This document shows, piece after piece, positions 17,231 through 26,270 of a DNA stretch of 64,000 nucleotides. The stretch's first letter is position 1. The number at the start of each line of letters is the position of its first letter. Both the position numbers and the translations under genes were made by a program. Source of the stretch: Vibrio hannami. GTDB taxonomy: Bacteria > Pseudomonadota > Gammaproteobacteria > Enterobacterales > Vibrionaceae. A model generated the notes under the pieces. That model was not told the DNA's origin and searched no databases. It was given only the letters and a program-made list of their open reading frames with translations. The stretch is from positions 558,001-622,000 of the forward strand of contig NZ_JARQZP010000003.1 in NCBI RefSeq assembly GCF_029589055.1, written 5' to 3'.

Positions 17231-18612
17231 ATGAAATCGTTTCCAAAAGGTTTTTGGTGGGGGTCTGCGAGTTCAGCCCCTCAGGCTGAAGGTGCGGCCT
17301 TAGAAGGAGGGAAGTCTGAAACTATATGGGATTATTGGTCAAAAAAGGAACCCGGACGCTTTCACAAAAAAATTGGTAGTGAAGATACGTCAACGTTTTA
17401 TAAAAACTGGAAGGAAGACATCAAACTGATGAAGCAGTTGGGTCACAATTCCTTCCGCACCTCTATCAGCTGGGCACGCCTAATTCCGAATGGAACAGGA
17501 GTGGTTAATCCAGAAGCTGTAGAGTTTTATAACAACGTTATCGATGAGCTTATTCTCAATGATATCGAACCATTCATAAATCTGTTTCATTTTGATATGC
17601 CGATGAAAATGCAAGATATAGGTGGATGGGAATCACAAGAAGTCATTGATGCATATGTAATATATGCGAAGACCTGCTTTGAATTGTTTGGCGATCGTGT
17701 TTCTAAGTGGTTTACTTTCAATGAACCCCTGTCAAACGCTATTGGTGGATACTTATGGGACCTTGCTTATCCAAATGTAGTCGATTTCAAAAGAACCGTA
17801 ACTGTTATGTACAATACGGTTCTGGCTCATTCACGAGCTGTCACCGAGTATAGACCGCTCAACTTATCTGGTGAAATTGGTATAATTTTAGACCACCTGC
17901 CTGTATATCCTCGCACGATTAGTGAGGATGATTCCTTAGCTGCGAAGCATGCAGAGCTCTTTTTAAATCGATTTTTTTGGATCCGGTAACCAAGGGTTCT
18001 ATACCTGAAGAGTTGATTCAGATATTAGTAAAACATGGCCAGTTTCCAGAACCTAAAGTTGATGATAGCGATATAATAAAAGACGGCATAGTCGACTTGG
18101 TTGGTATCAACTACTACTATCCTTTTAGAGTGCAAGCACCAGACGTTGATTCTATTTCAGAAAACTCTTTCACACCGGAATGTCTTTTTCAAGAGTATGA
18201 AATGCCTGAAAGAAAGTTCAATCCTCACAGAGGTTGGGAGATATATGAAAAAGGTATTTATGACATCGCTATAAAACTAAAAGAACAATATGCCAATATA
18301 CCTTGGTTTATATCAGAAAACGGTATGGGTGTAGAAGGCGAAGACAAGTTCCGAAATGCAAAAGGTCAGATACAGGACGACTATCGTATTGATTTCGTGA
18401 AAGAACACTTAAACTGGCTCCACAGAGCCATAGAAGAAGGTTCAAACTGCAAAGGTTATCATCTGTGGACTTTTATAGATTGCTGGTCATGGACTAATGC
18501 ATATAAAAACCGTTATGGGTGGTATGAACTAGACATTGAAACTCAAGAGCGTCGAATAAAAAAATCGGGTGAGTGGTTTACCCGAGTAGTCACTAATAAT
18601 GGTATTGAGTAA
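17231..18612 (+). pseudogene. GH1 beta-glycosidase broken by a one-base frameshift
   Basis: Two overlapping frames encode the two parts of one GH1 enzyme closely related to the intact one at 4361. The first frame (17231-17989) carries TFNEP and stops after LFLNRFFWIR. The second (from about 17977) starts MDPVTKGS and carries SENG and YKNRYG. Adding one T to the seven-T run at 17972-17978 restores the FLDPVT junction seen in the intact paralogue. The gene stands alone after a 255-bp gap and has its own AGGA-like site. It may be a true pseudogene, a sequencing error in the homopolymer, or, less likely, slippage-expressed. Confidence 0.9.
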
Positions 18613-18719
18613 ATAACCTCACGATGGTGGCCTTTTTACTTTTAGCCTCCATCATTGCCGATTCTGAGGGAACATTAAATACTGTGTGAGTAAAGACGGG
18701 CAAAAAAGCTATGAGTAAA

Positions 18720-19043
18720 CTACAAAATATATGATGAAACTAAGTAAACTAGAGGAGTAACAGACATAATAAGTGAAAGCGCTTTTTTTACGCTGATATC
18801 TTTTCTTACTACGGTTTCTTTATTGCTCATAAAGTTAGAGAACCGCGCCTTTCCATAAATCAAAAAGTATGCAATGTAGCTAATAATCAAGCATGCGTTA
18901 ACTTTCAATAAAGTTGCTATATTGTGATACTCACTCACTCGAAATAGCAATAAAGCCACTGCGAACAGAACTAAAAGTGTTCTCAACCACGATAGAGACG
19001 TACGCTCAGGTTGCAGCCCTGGGTCTCTTTGATTTGAATTCAT
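18720..19043 (-). CDS. DUF202 inner-membrane protein
   Basis: A 107-residue protein with the DUF202 N-terminal signature (RTSLSWLRTLLVLFAVALLLFR, here in part: SLSWLRTLL) and about three membrane helices. Its start overlaps the stop of the preceding DUF202 gene by 4 bp (ATGA), so the two are translationally coupled. The biochemical role of the family is not established. In E. coli the homologous pair yidG/yidH is likewise adjacent. It ends convergent with the GH1 fragment. Confidence 0.85.
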   Translation of the reverse strand: MNSNQRDPGLQPERTSLSWLRTLLVLFAVALLLFRVSEYHNIATLLKVNACLIISYIAYFLIYGKARFSNFMSNKETVVRKDISVKKALSLIMSVTPLVYLVSSYIL

Positions 19044-19408
19044 AAAGCAATAGCCAATATAACGGATGCTGTTAAAAATATTAGAAATGCACTTACCAAT
19101 TTGATAAAGCTAGTGTAAGGGAGCTCTTTTTCGTGCCTCATAGCTTGTTCATTTATGGACCAGCGTTTGTACGCAAAAAAAGATAATAATCCAGAGCACA
19201 AACAAAGGAATATAGAGAGGAAGATGCGTATAAGAGGATCTGCTAGGTCTGGTGTCAACTGATCAATTGCGATAGCGCCTGCGAGTAGTGCAATTGCGGT
19301 TCTCATCCAGGCTAAATATGTTCTTTCATTGGCTAGAGAAAAACGATAGTCAGGCGCTTTGCCCTGGTGTCGCCAATTAGAGTCTCTGTTCTTTATTCTT
19401 AATTTCAT
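19040..19408 (-). CDS. DUF202 inner-membrane protein (YidH-like)
   Basis: A 122-residue protein with three predicted membrane helices. The FSLANERTYLAWMRTAIALLAG signature (in part: ANERTYLAWMRT) is typical of the DUF202/YidH family. It is the first gene of a two-gene operon with the shorter DUF202 protein downstream (4-bp overlap). Function unknown. Its promoter lies in the interval before the PTS gene, which is divergent. Confidence 0.9.
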   Translation of the reverse strand: MKLRIKNRDSNWRHQGKAPDYRFSLANERTYLAWMRTAIALLAGAIAIDQLTPDLADPLIRIFLSIFLCLCSGLLSFFAYKRWSINEQAMRHEKELPYTSFIKLVSAFLIFLTASVILAIAL

Positions 19409-19819
19409 TGTTCTTCGCTTGCGTAAAGTATTAATTCAAAGCAATTGCCTAATTATCCTACAAAAAAAGAGAGTACCGTGGTTTTTGAGCATTTTCAGCT
19501 GAGAACAGGGCTCCCCTGAAGCATGCTATCTGTTCGTTTACTTAGAAAATGCACGTAAACGGGTTAGGTCTAATGGTGCTATATGTAGTGCTCTTAATCA
19601 AGTAGTGAATGCTACATTTTAATTGGTATTCGTAGTTAATGGTTTGAAAATTTGTTTCTTATGCCCATCAAATACGAGGGGGGAGTAAAGAAAATGGTAC
19701 TTAGTTGGATGGTGTTGCTACATTGATCACGAATGCTACACTTAAATATATGTAGATGTAGCATATGCTACATTTGTGTGTATTATTAATTCACCTCTTA
19801 ATACATGGAACGGTAATTT
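19409..19819. promoter_or_regulatory. Divergent intergenic region with repeated GCTACA motifs
   Basis: A 411-bp gap without a credible gene. The half nearest the PTS gene has several copies of the half-site GCTACA/TGTAG(C): TATGTAGTGCT at 19582, AATGCTACATT at 19608, TTGCTACATT at 19715, AATGCTACAC at 19732, and a perfect palindrome at 19756. Similar arms occur before the RpiR gene (24034-24075), so this is probably the control region recognised by that regulator. Confidence 0.6.
19756..19773. promoter_or_regulatory. Perfect 18-bp palindrome, candidate RpiR operator
   Basis: ATGTAGCATATGCTACAT is fully self-complementary and lies 47 bp upstream of the PTS gene start. Its half TGTAGCAT recurs four times nearby and in the arms before the RpiR gene. 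It is the best operator candidate in the window. Confidence 0.65.
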
Positions 19820-21364
19820 ATGAAACAACAATTATTTTCGAAAGCTCAAAACTTGGGCAAGGCATTTATGTTGCCTATAGCGGTCCTCCCGGCTGCGGGA
19901 TTATTGCTAGGTATCGGCGGTGTTTTTTCGAACCCGATGACAATACAAACATATCCAATTCTGGATATAGCTTTGTTACAAGCAATATTTATATTGATGA
20001 AAAATGCGGGCGCGATCGTCTTTGGAAACTTGTCTCTTTTGTTTGCAGTCGGTGTTGCGGTTGGTCTAGCTAAATCTGATAGAGGTACTGCAGGTTTAGC
20101 TGCCGTACTAGCATTTCTGATAATGAATGTAACTATCAAAGTTTGTTTAATGCTCTCTGGTCAGTTAGCTACAGGTAACCTCAAAGAAGCTGGTCAGGCG
20201 ATGGTTCTGGGCATACAGACCTTACAAACTGGGGTCTTAGGCGGTATCTTGACTGGCATAATGACATCGGTCATGCATAGCAAGTACCACAAAGTAGAGC
20301 TACACAATTTGTTGGCGTTTTTTAGCGGCTCTCGTTTTGTCCCAATCGTAACTTCTTTTGCTGCTATATTTCTGGGGGTTTTCCTATACTTCTTCTGGCC
20401 TTTTTTTCAAGCAGGTATTTCCGGGTTAGGGTCTCTGGTTGATGGCACAGGGTATTTTGGTAGCTTCGCGTTCGGTGTGACCTTGAAAACCTTATTGCCA
20501 CTTGGCTTGCACCACATATTTTATATGCCTTTCTGGTTTACTTCTGTTGGTGGCGAAATGGTTATCAATGGAGAGTTGTATCAAGGTGCTCAGAAAATCT
20601 TTTTTGCTCAGCTAAGTGACCCAAATACTACAAAATACTTTGAAGGTGTTGCTCGGTTTATGTCTGGCCGTTTTGCGGACTTCATGTTCGGTCTTCCAGG
20701 TGCCGCATTGGCAATGTATCACTGTGCTAAGCCTAGCCAGAAGAAAAAAGTAGCGGGTATTCTTCTTTCGGGAGCGTTAACGTCATTCATTACTGGTATT
20801 ACTGAACCATTAGAATTTTTATTCTTGTTCTCCGCTCCACTACTTTATGTAATGCATGCAATCGGCCTTGGTATTTCTTTTGCGCTTTGCCACATGTTTG
20901 ACGTCACGGTAGGACAAACGTTTTCTGGTGGTGTCATTGACTTTATTTTGTTTGGAATACTGCAAGGAAATGCAAAAACCAACTGGATCACAATGATTCC
21001 GATTGGCTGTGCAATGTTCTGTTATTACTACTTTGGTTTCCGGTTCTTAATCACATGGAAAAACCTAAAAACACCAGGTCGCGAGGATGTTGAATCAGAA
21101 CTAGATGTACTAGAAATAGAGGGTACTGAGAGACTCGCTGGGATCATCGCTGCATTTGGAGGGAAGCAAAATATTTTGGACCTTGATTGTTGTGCGACTC
21201 GTCTACGAGTTAATGTGCAAGATCCTGCCCTAATTAGTAAAGATGAATTCACAAAGTATGGGGCAATCGCCACTGTAGTGAAAGGTAGTGGTGTCCAGGT
21301 TGTTATTGGCCCAGGTGTAACGGTTCTTAAAAATGAGTTGTCGGATTATTTGGTAACTGTCTAG
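19820..21364 (+). CDS. PTS transporter EIICB, glucose superfamily
   Basis: A 514-residue PTS permease. The EIIC domain (about 1-420, roughly ten helices) begins with an amphipathic AQNLGKAFMLPIAVLPAAG segment (in part: LPIAVLPAAG) and contains GITEPLEF, the sugar-binding loop. A short linker leads to an EIIB domain (about 430-514) with phosphorylation site Cys458 in CATRLR. No EIIA is encoded nearby, so phosphate probably comes from the general EIIA-Glc (Crr). The close relatives PtsG, MalX and NagE transport hexoses; the sugar here is unknown, but the next gene is a sulfatase. A palindromic operator array precedes it and a hairpin follows. Confidence 0.93.
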   Translation: MKQQLFSKAQNLGKAFMLPIAVLPAAGLLLGIGGVFSNPMTIQTYPILDIALLQAIFILMKNAGAIVFGNLSLLFAVGVAVGLAKSDRGTAGLAAVLAFLIMNVTIKVCLMLSGQLATGNLKEAGQAMVLGIQTLQTGVLGGILTGIMTSVMHSKYHKVELHNLLAFFSGSRFVPIVTSFAAIFLGVFLYFFWPFFQAGISGLGSLVDGTGYFGSFAFGVTLKTLLPLGLHHIFYMPFWFTSVGGEMVINGELYQGAQKIFFAQLSDPNTTKYFEGVARFMSGRFADFMFGLPGAALAMYHCAKPSQKKKVAGILLSGALTSFITGITEPLEFLFLFSAPLLYVMHAIGLGISFALCHMFDVTVGQTFSGGVIDFILFGILQGNAKTNWITMIPIGCAMFCYYYFGFRFLITWKNLKTPGREDVESELDVLEIEGTERLAGIIAAFGGKQNILDLDCCATRLRVNVQDPALISKDEFTKYGAIATVVKGSGVQVVIGPGVTVLKNELSDYLVTV

Positions 21365-21374
21365 TTAAGTATGC

Positions 21375-21400
21375 GGAGGCGCTTGCCTCCCATTGTTTTT
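21375..21400 (+). terminator. Hairpin between PTS and sulfatase genes
   Basis: A short GC-rich stem (GGAGGC / GCCTCC, loop GCTT) followed by CATTGTTTTT. It would act as a partial terminator or mRNA-stabilising element between the PTS gene and the rest of the operon. Confidence 0.6.
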
Positions 21401-21414
21401 GAAATAGGTAATAT

Positions 21415-23175
21415 ATGAAAGCAGTAGTAGTGATGTTTGACACGCTAACCAAAAACTTCATCTCAACATATGGGGGAGATGCAATTACGCCAAATTTTTC
21501 ACGTCTGGCTGAAAAAACGGTACAGTTTAATAGATTTTATATCGGTAGCGCACCTTGCATGCCAGCACGAAGAGAAATGCATACGGGCCGTTACAATTTT
21601 TTGCATAGAAGTTGGGGCCCAATAGAACCCTTTGATTTTTCAATGCCTGAGTTTCTTTCAAAAAACTGTGTTCATACGCATTTAGTTACTGATCATAAGC
21701 ACTACTGGCGAGATGGTGGTGCCACTTATCACACCAGATATTCAACTTGTGAGTTCGTTAGAGGGCAGGAAGGCGATCGTTGGAAAGGACATGTTGAAAA
21801 GCCCAAAGTCGAATATACCGGCAATGAAGAACAAGCTGTCATTGATCGTAGGGTCAGAAGGATAGAGCAAGATTTCATTAATCGTAACTATATGCAGGAA
21901 GAACATCAGCATACTTTAGCTAGAACAATGAGTGCTGGGCTTGAGTTTATACATAAAAACGCAAAGCAAGATAATTGGTTTCTTCAGTTAGAGTGCTTTG
22001 ACCCACATGAGCCTTTCTTTGTTCCGGATAAGTACTTGAAGATGTACGGATGTACGCAATCCGATTTCGATGGATGGATGTACTACAACGCAAATACCGA
22101 TAGTCCCGAAAAGCAACGTTTAATAAGAATATTCTACAAAGCTTTGATTACTATGTGTGATGACTACCTGGGGAAGGTACTGGATACATTCGATGAGCAT
22201 AGCCTATGGGAAGATACGCTACTTATTGTAAATACTGATCATGGATTTCTTTTAGGCGAGCATGAGTGGTGGGGCAAAAATATCATGCCAGTTTACAATG
22301 AAATAGCGAATATACCGTTTTATATTTATGACCCTGTGTCTAGGCGTCAAGGAGAACAGTGCGAAGCCTTAGCGCAGACAATTGATATACCCGCCACGTT
22401 GATGGACTTTTTTGGGCATGACGTTCCAAAGGTAATGGAAGGGCGCCCGATAACTAAGTATTTAAGAGCGGATGAAAAAATTAGAGATTATGCGCTTTTT
22501 GGTTACTTTGGAGCACATATAAACGTTACTGATGGTGAGTCCGTTTATATGAGAGCTCCGCGAGAAAAGGAGAACTCTCAGTTTGAGTATACTTTGATGC
22601 CCACAGCGATAGACTCGCGTTTTAGTGTTAAACAATTAAGAAAAGCAGAGCTCGTTCGTGGTTTTGACTTTTGCCAGGGATGTAACCTTTTGAAAGTTCC
22701 TTCAGAAATAAACTACACGAATGCGTATCGGTTTTGGGACAAGCTATACAATGTGGACGCCGATCCGACCCAAATGACCCCTCTTTTTAATTGGAATAAA
22801 GAGCTTGAGTTAGCAGAAAAGATAGTGGGTCTCATGAAAAGTAATGATGCACCTACAGAACTGTTATCTCGCTATTCGCTCGAAGACGTATCAAAAGAGC
22901 AACTGCAATATGAACGTATGAGCTACGAAGAATATAGCGCCAGTCGCTTTAGTCGTTTTCAATTGCAACATAGCTGTGTAGCTGAAGGATTAGAGCTACT
23001 GTGCGTGCTTGAAGGAAATGATAGCGATATATATGACTCAATATGTTGCGAACTTAAGTACTTAGATAAGCAGGTAGCGGCTAAAGATGTCTTTGACATC
23101 GCAAGGGGTTTATTTTCGGGAGAGTTGCTAAAGAAAGCGATATACCAATTAAATATGGTAATGAGGTATGAATAA
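21415..23175 (+). CDS. Cytoplasmic type I (Cys-type) sulfatase
   Basis: A 586-residue sulfatase of the alkaline-phosphatase superfamily. The signature CMPARREMHTGR starts at Cys48, the residue converted to formylglycine, and the metal-site Asp8 is in MFDTL. A second metal region is NTDHGFLLGEHEWWGK (in part: DHGFLLGEH). There is no signal peptide, so it desulfates a substrate already in the cytoplasm. It sits between a PTS permease and a sugar epimerase, and its maturase is encoded at 24938. It is therefore probably active on a sulfated sugar, possibly phosphorylated. The stop abuts the next start (TAAATG). Confidence 0.93.
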   Translation: MKAVVVMFDTLTKNFISTYGGDAITPNFSRLAEKTVQFNRFYIGSAPCMPARREMHTGRYNFLHRSWGPIEPFDFSMPEFLSKNCVHTHLVTDHKHYWRDGGATYHTRYSTCEFVRGQEGDRWKGHVEKPKVEYTGNEEQAVIDRRVRRIEQDFINRNYMQEEHQHTLARTMSAGLEFIHKNAKQDNWFLQLECFDPHEPFFVPDKYLKMYGCTQSDFDGWMYYNANTDSPEKQRLIRIFYKALITMCDDYLGKVLDTFDEHSLWEDTLLIVNTDHGFLLGEHEWWGKNIMPVYNEIANIPFYIYDPVSRRQGEQCEALAQTIDIPATLMDFFGHDVPKVMEGRPITKYLRADEKIRDYALFGYFGAHINVTDGESVYMRAPREKENSQFEYTLMPTAIDSRFSVKQLRKAELVRGFDFCQGCNLLKVPSEINYTNAYRFWDKLYNVDADPTQMTPLFNWNKELELAEKIVGLMKSNDAPTELLSRYSLEDVSKEQLQYERMSYEEYSASRFSRFQLQHSCVAEGLELLCVLEGNDSDIYDSICCELKYLDKQVAAKDVFDIARGLFSGELLKKAIYQLNMVMRYE

Positions 23176-24018
23176 ATGAGTACCTTGGTTTCAATATCTA
23201 AAAATGGAATATCTGCGACTATTAACTCTTTAGGGGCGGAACTAATTACTCTTAGGCGAGGCAAGAACCCAAGCATTATATGGTCTGGTGAGGAGTGGCG
23301 TTGTTCCGCTCCTTGGCTATTTCCTATTGTTGGAAACTTACCTGAGTCATGCTACACCTATAAGGGTAACTCATATGAAATGGAGAGACATGGTTTTGCA
23401 AGAAACAAAGCATTTTTAGTTACGCAACAAACAGATAGTTCTGTTTCTCTGATGCTAGAGTCGGACAGTGAAACTATATTGACGTACCCGTTCCAGTTTC
23501 GTTTTTTAGTAACGTATTCGATTGAAAACGAGGGTATTAATATATCAGCGAAGATTGAAAACTCGGGTAATGAGGATATGCTTTTTTCTCTAGGGTACCA
23601 TCCTGGTTTTGTATGCGATCAGGAAGGGGAACTTGTTTTTGGTACACCTCCGAGTAGTTACTTTTATGGAGAAAATGGTTTTGTCAGTTTTGACAACAAC
23701 AAACAAAGGCCGATCAAGAATAACCTCCTAGCATTGGATATGATTAATTTTTCTCGTGGGGCCATATACATAAAAAATATAGAAAAACAGCTTATTAAGC
23801 TTAAAACAGGTGGTCAAGTTATCGCTTTAAGGGTTCCTTCCTGCCCATATTTAATGATTTGGCGCGAACCAGGGGCAAAGTTCATTTGTATCGAGCCTTG
23901 TTTTGGAATTACCGAACCTTATGTAGACAGCCAAATAAGCTTTGAGAATAAGCCGGGTCTGAGAGAACTTGGCAGAGGCTCATGCTTTAGGACAGAATAT
24001 GAGATAAATTTAATGTAG
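23176..24018 (+). CDS. Aldose 1-epimerase family protein (LacX-like)
   Basis: A 280-residue galactose-mutarotase-fold protein of the LacX type. Conserved features are GYHPGF (catalytic His region) and a late CIEPCFGIT with the catalytic Glu. The family interconverts alpha and beta anomers of sugars or sugar phosphates. It follows the sulfatase without a gap and is probably translationally coupled to it. A second, GalM-type epimerase at 31890 is only distantly similar. Confidence 0.88.
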   Translation: MSTLVSISKNGISATINSLGAELITLRRGKNPSIIWSGEEWRCSAPWLFPIVGNLPESCYTYKGNSYEMERHGFARNKAFLVTQQTDSSVSLMLESDSETILTYPFQFRFLVTYSIENEGINISAKIENSGNEDMLFSLGYHPGFVCDQEGELVFGTPPSSYFYGENGFVSFDNNKQRPIKNNLLALDMINFSRGAIYIKNIEKQLIKLKTGGQVIALRVPSCPYLMIWREPGAKFICIEPCFGITEPYVDSQISFENKPGLRELGRGSCFRTEYEINLM

Positions 24019-24033
24019 TGCTTACAATAATAA

Positions 24034-24075
24034 TTTAGTAGCATGATGTAGCGTTGAATTACATTATGCTACTAA
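24034..24075. promoter_or_regulatory. Inverted repeat before the RpiR gene (candidate operator)
   Basis: Arms TTTAGTAGCAT (24034-24044) and ATGCTACTAAA (24065-24075) are perfect complements 20 bp apart, with a further GATGTAGC half-site between them. The GTAGCAT core matches the palindrome before the PTS gene. It ends 5 bp before the ATG at 24081, suggesting autoregulation. Confidence 0.6.
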
Positions 24076-24080
24076 AGAAC

Positions 24081-24926
24081 ATGAAAAGTGCCATATTACT
24101 CAAGTTAAGAACCTCCCGCTCATCAATGACCAAGTCCGAATTAGTTATTGTCGATAAGATTATCGAAGATCCAAATTTCTTTGTTTGTTCATCGGCAAGA
24201 GATTTTTCTAAAGCAATAGGCTTGAGCGACGCGACTGTGATCAGATTTTGTCAGAAGTATAGCGATCTGAAATATATCGAACTCAAGGAGCGCTTGAATG
24301 CTGAGCTTATAGAAGAGACAAATAGAGCTCCTAGGGAGGTCAGTCCCAATATCTATGCCGATGATGATCTTGAAACAACAATAGATAAAGTTCAGTCAGC
24401 TGTGTTAGCCAGTCTCGAAGATACGAAAAAAATAATTGACCTTGAAGAGCTAAACAATGTTATTCGCTGTATTGAGGATGCTCGTAGAGTATTTTTTGTT
24501 GGGCTTGGAGGCTCGGGACTTACAGCAATCGAAGCCGAACATAAGTTCGCGAGAATCGGTGTGGATGTCAGCGGATTTCACGAAAAACACAGGATGTTTT
24601 ATACGCTTCAATATATAAAACCACATGACTTACTTATTACCATATCTCACTCGGGTGAAACAGTAGGTATTGTACAAGCGGCTCAAACAGCTAAGCAAAA
24701 TGGGGCATCTGTTGTTGCGATTACTCACAACAAGAAATCAAACTTGGGTGTTTTATCTGATGTAGTACTACAGAACTGTAGCCAAGGTGGGTTTTATGAA
24801 GGTGATTCTATTGGTATCAGAACTTCACAAATGTATTTGATTGAGGTGATATACACCGAGCTTCTTAAGAAGAATTTTGACCGGGTGAAGTCTTCAAAAA
24901 TTAAAATTAAGAACAAAATTTATTAA
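24081..24926 (+). CDS. MurR/RpiR-family transcriptional regulator
   Basis: A 281-residue RpiR-type regulator. The N-terminal helix-turn-helix has SARDFSKAIGLSDATVIRFCQK (in part: AIGLSDATVIRFC), followed by a C-terminal SIS sugar-isomerase domain with VGLGGSGLTA and ITISHSGET, which binds phosphorylated sugars. I choose ATG 24081; an upstream TTG (24054) and ATG (24066) lie inside an inverted repeat that looks like its operator. It lies in the sulfatase/PTS cluster and probably represses or activates it in response to the sugar phosphate made by the PTS. Confidence 0.92.
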   Translation: MKSAILLKLRTSRSSMTKSELVIVDKIIEDPNFFVCSSARDFSKAIGLSDATVIRFCQKYSDLKYIELKERLNAELIEETNRAPREVSPNIYADDDLETTIDKVQSAVLASLEDTKKIIDLEELNNVIRCIEDARRVFFVGLGGSGLTAIEAEHKFARIGVDVSGFHEKHRMFYTLQYIKPHDLLITISHSGETVGIVQAAQTAKQNGASVVAITHNKKSNLGVLSDVVLQNCSQGGFYEGDSIGIRTSQMYLIEVIYTELLKKNFDRVKSSKIKIKNKIY

Positions 24927-24937
24927 AAAGAAGAACT

Positions 24938-26257
24938 ATGGAAAGAACACCATCAATGCGTGAGTCATGCCACGTAATGGCAAAACCAACAGGTTCAGTA
25001 TGTAACTTGGACTGCAAATACTGTTTTTATCTCGAGAAAGAAAAACTATATCCCGAACGAAACAGTAACTGGAAAATGAGCGATGAGACTCTAGAGCTGT
25101 ATATCAAGCAATTTATTGATGCTCAAATAACTCATGAGGTGGTGTTTTCATGGCAAGGAGGAGAGCCAACTCTCGCTGGTATTGATTTTTTCCGCAAAGC
25201 CGTCGCTCTTCAGAACAAATACCGAGGAAGCAAGAGTATCCTAAACGCCTTCCAGACAAACGCAATTTTGTTGGATGACGAGTGGTGTGAGTTTTTTAAT
25301 GCAAATAACTTTTTGATTGGTGTTTCTATTGATGGGACAGAACAGCTGCATAATCACTATCGTGTAAACCGCTCGGGCAAGCCAACTTTTGACAAGGTTA
25401 TGAAGGGTATTAGTTACCTACGTAAACATGGAATAGAGTTCAACACACTTACTGTTGTAAACGACGTTAATGTAAAACAGCCACTGGCGGTCTACGAGTT
25501 TCTAAAGAGTCTTGGCACTGATTATTTCCAGTTTATTCCTTTGGTTGAACGTAAATCAAACACAAAATCCAATGAAGAATTACAGCTTGTATCTCCTGAT
25601 TATGATTTTTCCGCAAGCGTCACATCTTGGTCGGTTAAACCTGACGAATTTGGTAGATTCTTAGTTGATATATTCGATGAGTGGGTACGTAACGATGTAG
25701 GGAAGTACTCTGTACAAATGTTTGATTCAACTTTGTCTTCTTGGCTAGGAATACCCGCCTCATTGTGTATTTTCTCGGAAACTTGCGGTTCGGCATTTGC
25801 GATGGAAGCCAATGGTGATATGTACGCGTGTGATCACTACGTCTATCCCGATTACAAACTTGGCAATATCCACGATATATCAATCCGTGAAATTAATAAT
25901 GGTGCCAAAGCTATAGAGTTTGGGGACGATAAGCGCGATCAAATAAGCAATGAATGTCATAGTTGTAAATTTAGATTTGCCTGTCACGGTGGATGTCCCA
26001 AGCATCGATTTTCTCAAACCAAATCAACAAAAAAGTATGATTTAAGTTATTTCTGCAAAAGCTACAAAATGTTTTTTAAGCATTCAGAAGAGCCGATGAA
26101 GTTAATGAGTAGCCTTGCAAGAAATAATATGTCCATTTCAGAAGTAATGAATATTATGCAAAAACACGATATGGCCAGCATGAAGAAGTCTATTGGCCGA
26201 AATGACAGTTGTTATTGTGGTAGTGGTAAAAAGTATAAAAATTGTTGTATGAAGTGA
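24938..26257 (+). CDS. Anaerobic sulfatase-maturating enzyme (radical SAM, SPASM, SEC-C)
   Basis: A 439-residue radical-SAM protein. The CNLDCKYC cluster motif is near residue 22, SWQGGEPTL follows, and a SPASM auxiliary-cluster region contains the CGSAFAMEANGDMYACDH (in part: ANGDMYACDH) and CHSCKFRFACHGGCPKH cysteines. A C-terminal SEC-C zinc motif is NDSCYCGSGKKYKNCC. The enzyme oxidises the active-site Cys (or Ser) of sulfatases to formylglycine without oxygen. The partner is clearly the Cys-type sulfatase at 21415. It is 11 bp behind the RpiR gene and converges on the binding-protein gene 13 bp away. Confidence 0.93.
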   Translation: MERTPSMRESCHVMAKPTGSVCNLDCKYCFYLEKEKLYPERNSNWKMSDETLELYIKQFIDAQITHEVVFSWQGGEPTLAGIDFFRKAVALQNKYRGSKSILNAFQTNAILLDDEWCEFFNANNFLIGVSIDGTEQLHNHYRVNRSGKPTFDKVMKGISYLRKHGIEFNTLTVVNDVNVKQPLAVYEFLKSLGTDYFQFIPLVERKSNTKSNEELQLVSPDYDFSASVTSWSVKPDEFGRFLVDIFDEWVRNDVGKYSVQMFDSTLSSWLGIPASLCIFSETCGSAFAMEANGDMYACDHYVYPDYKLGNIHDISIREINNGAKAIEFGDDKRDQISNECHSCKFRFACHGGCPKHRFSQTKSTKKYDLSYFCKSYKMFFKHSEEPMKLMSSLARNNMSISEVMNIMQKHDMASMKKSIGRNDSCYCGSGKKYKNCCMK

Positions 26258-26270
26258 CTTAGGGTTGAAA

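Noticed and set aside
17972..17978. Phase variation by the T run in GH1
   Set aside because: Seven T is short for slipped-strand phase variation, and the gene is not a surface structure. A fixed frameshift or read error is simpler.
18617..18657. Terminator after the third GH1 gene
   Set aside because: A GATGGTGG / CCTCCATC pairing is visible but has a mismatch and no T tract, so support is too weak.
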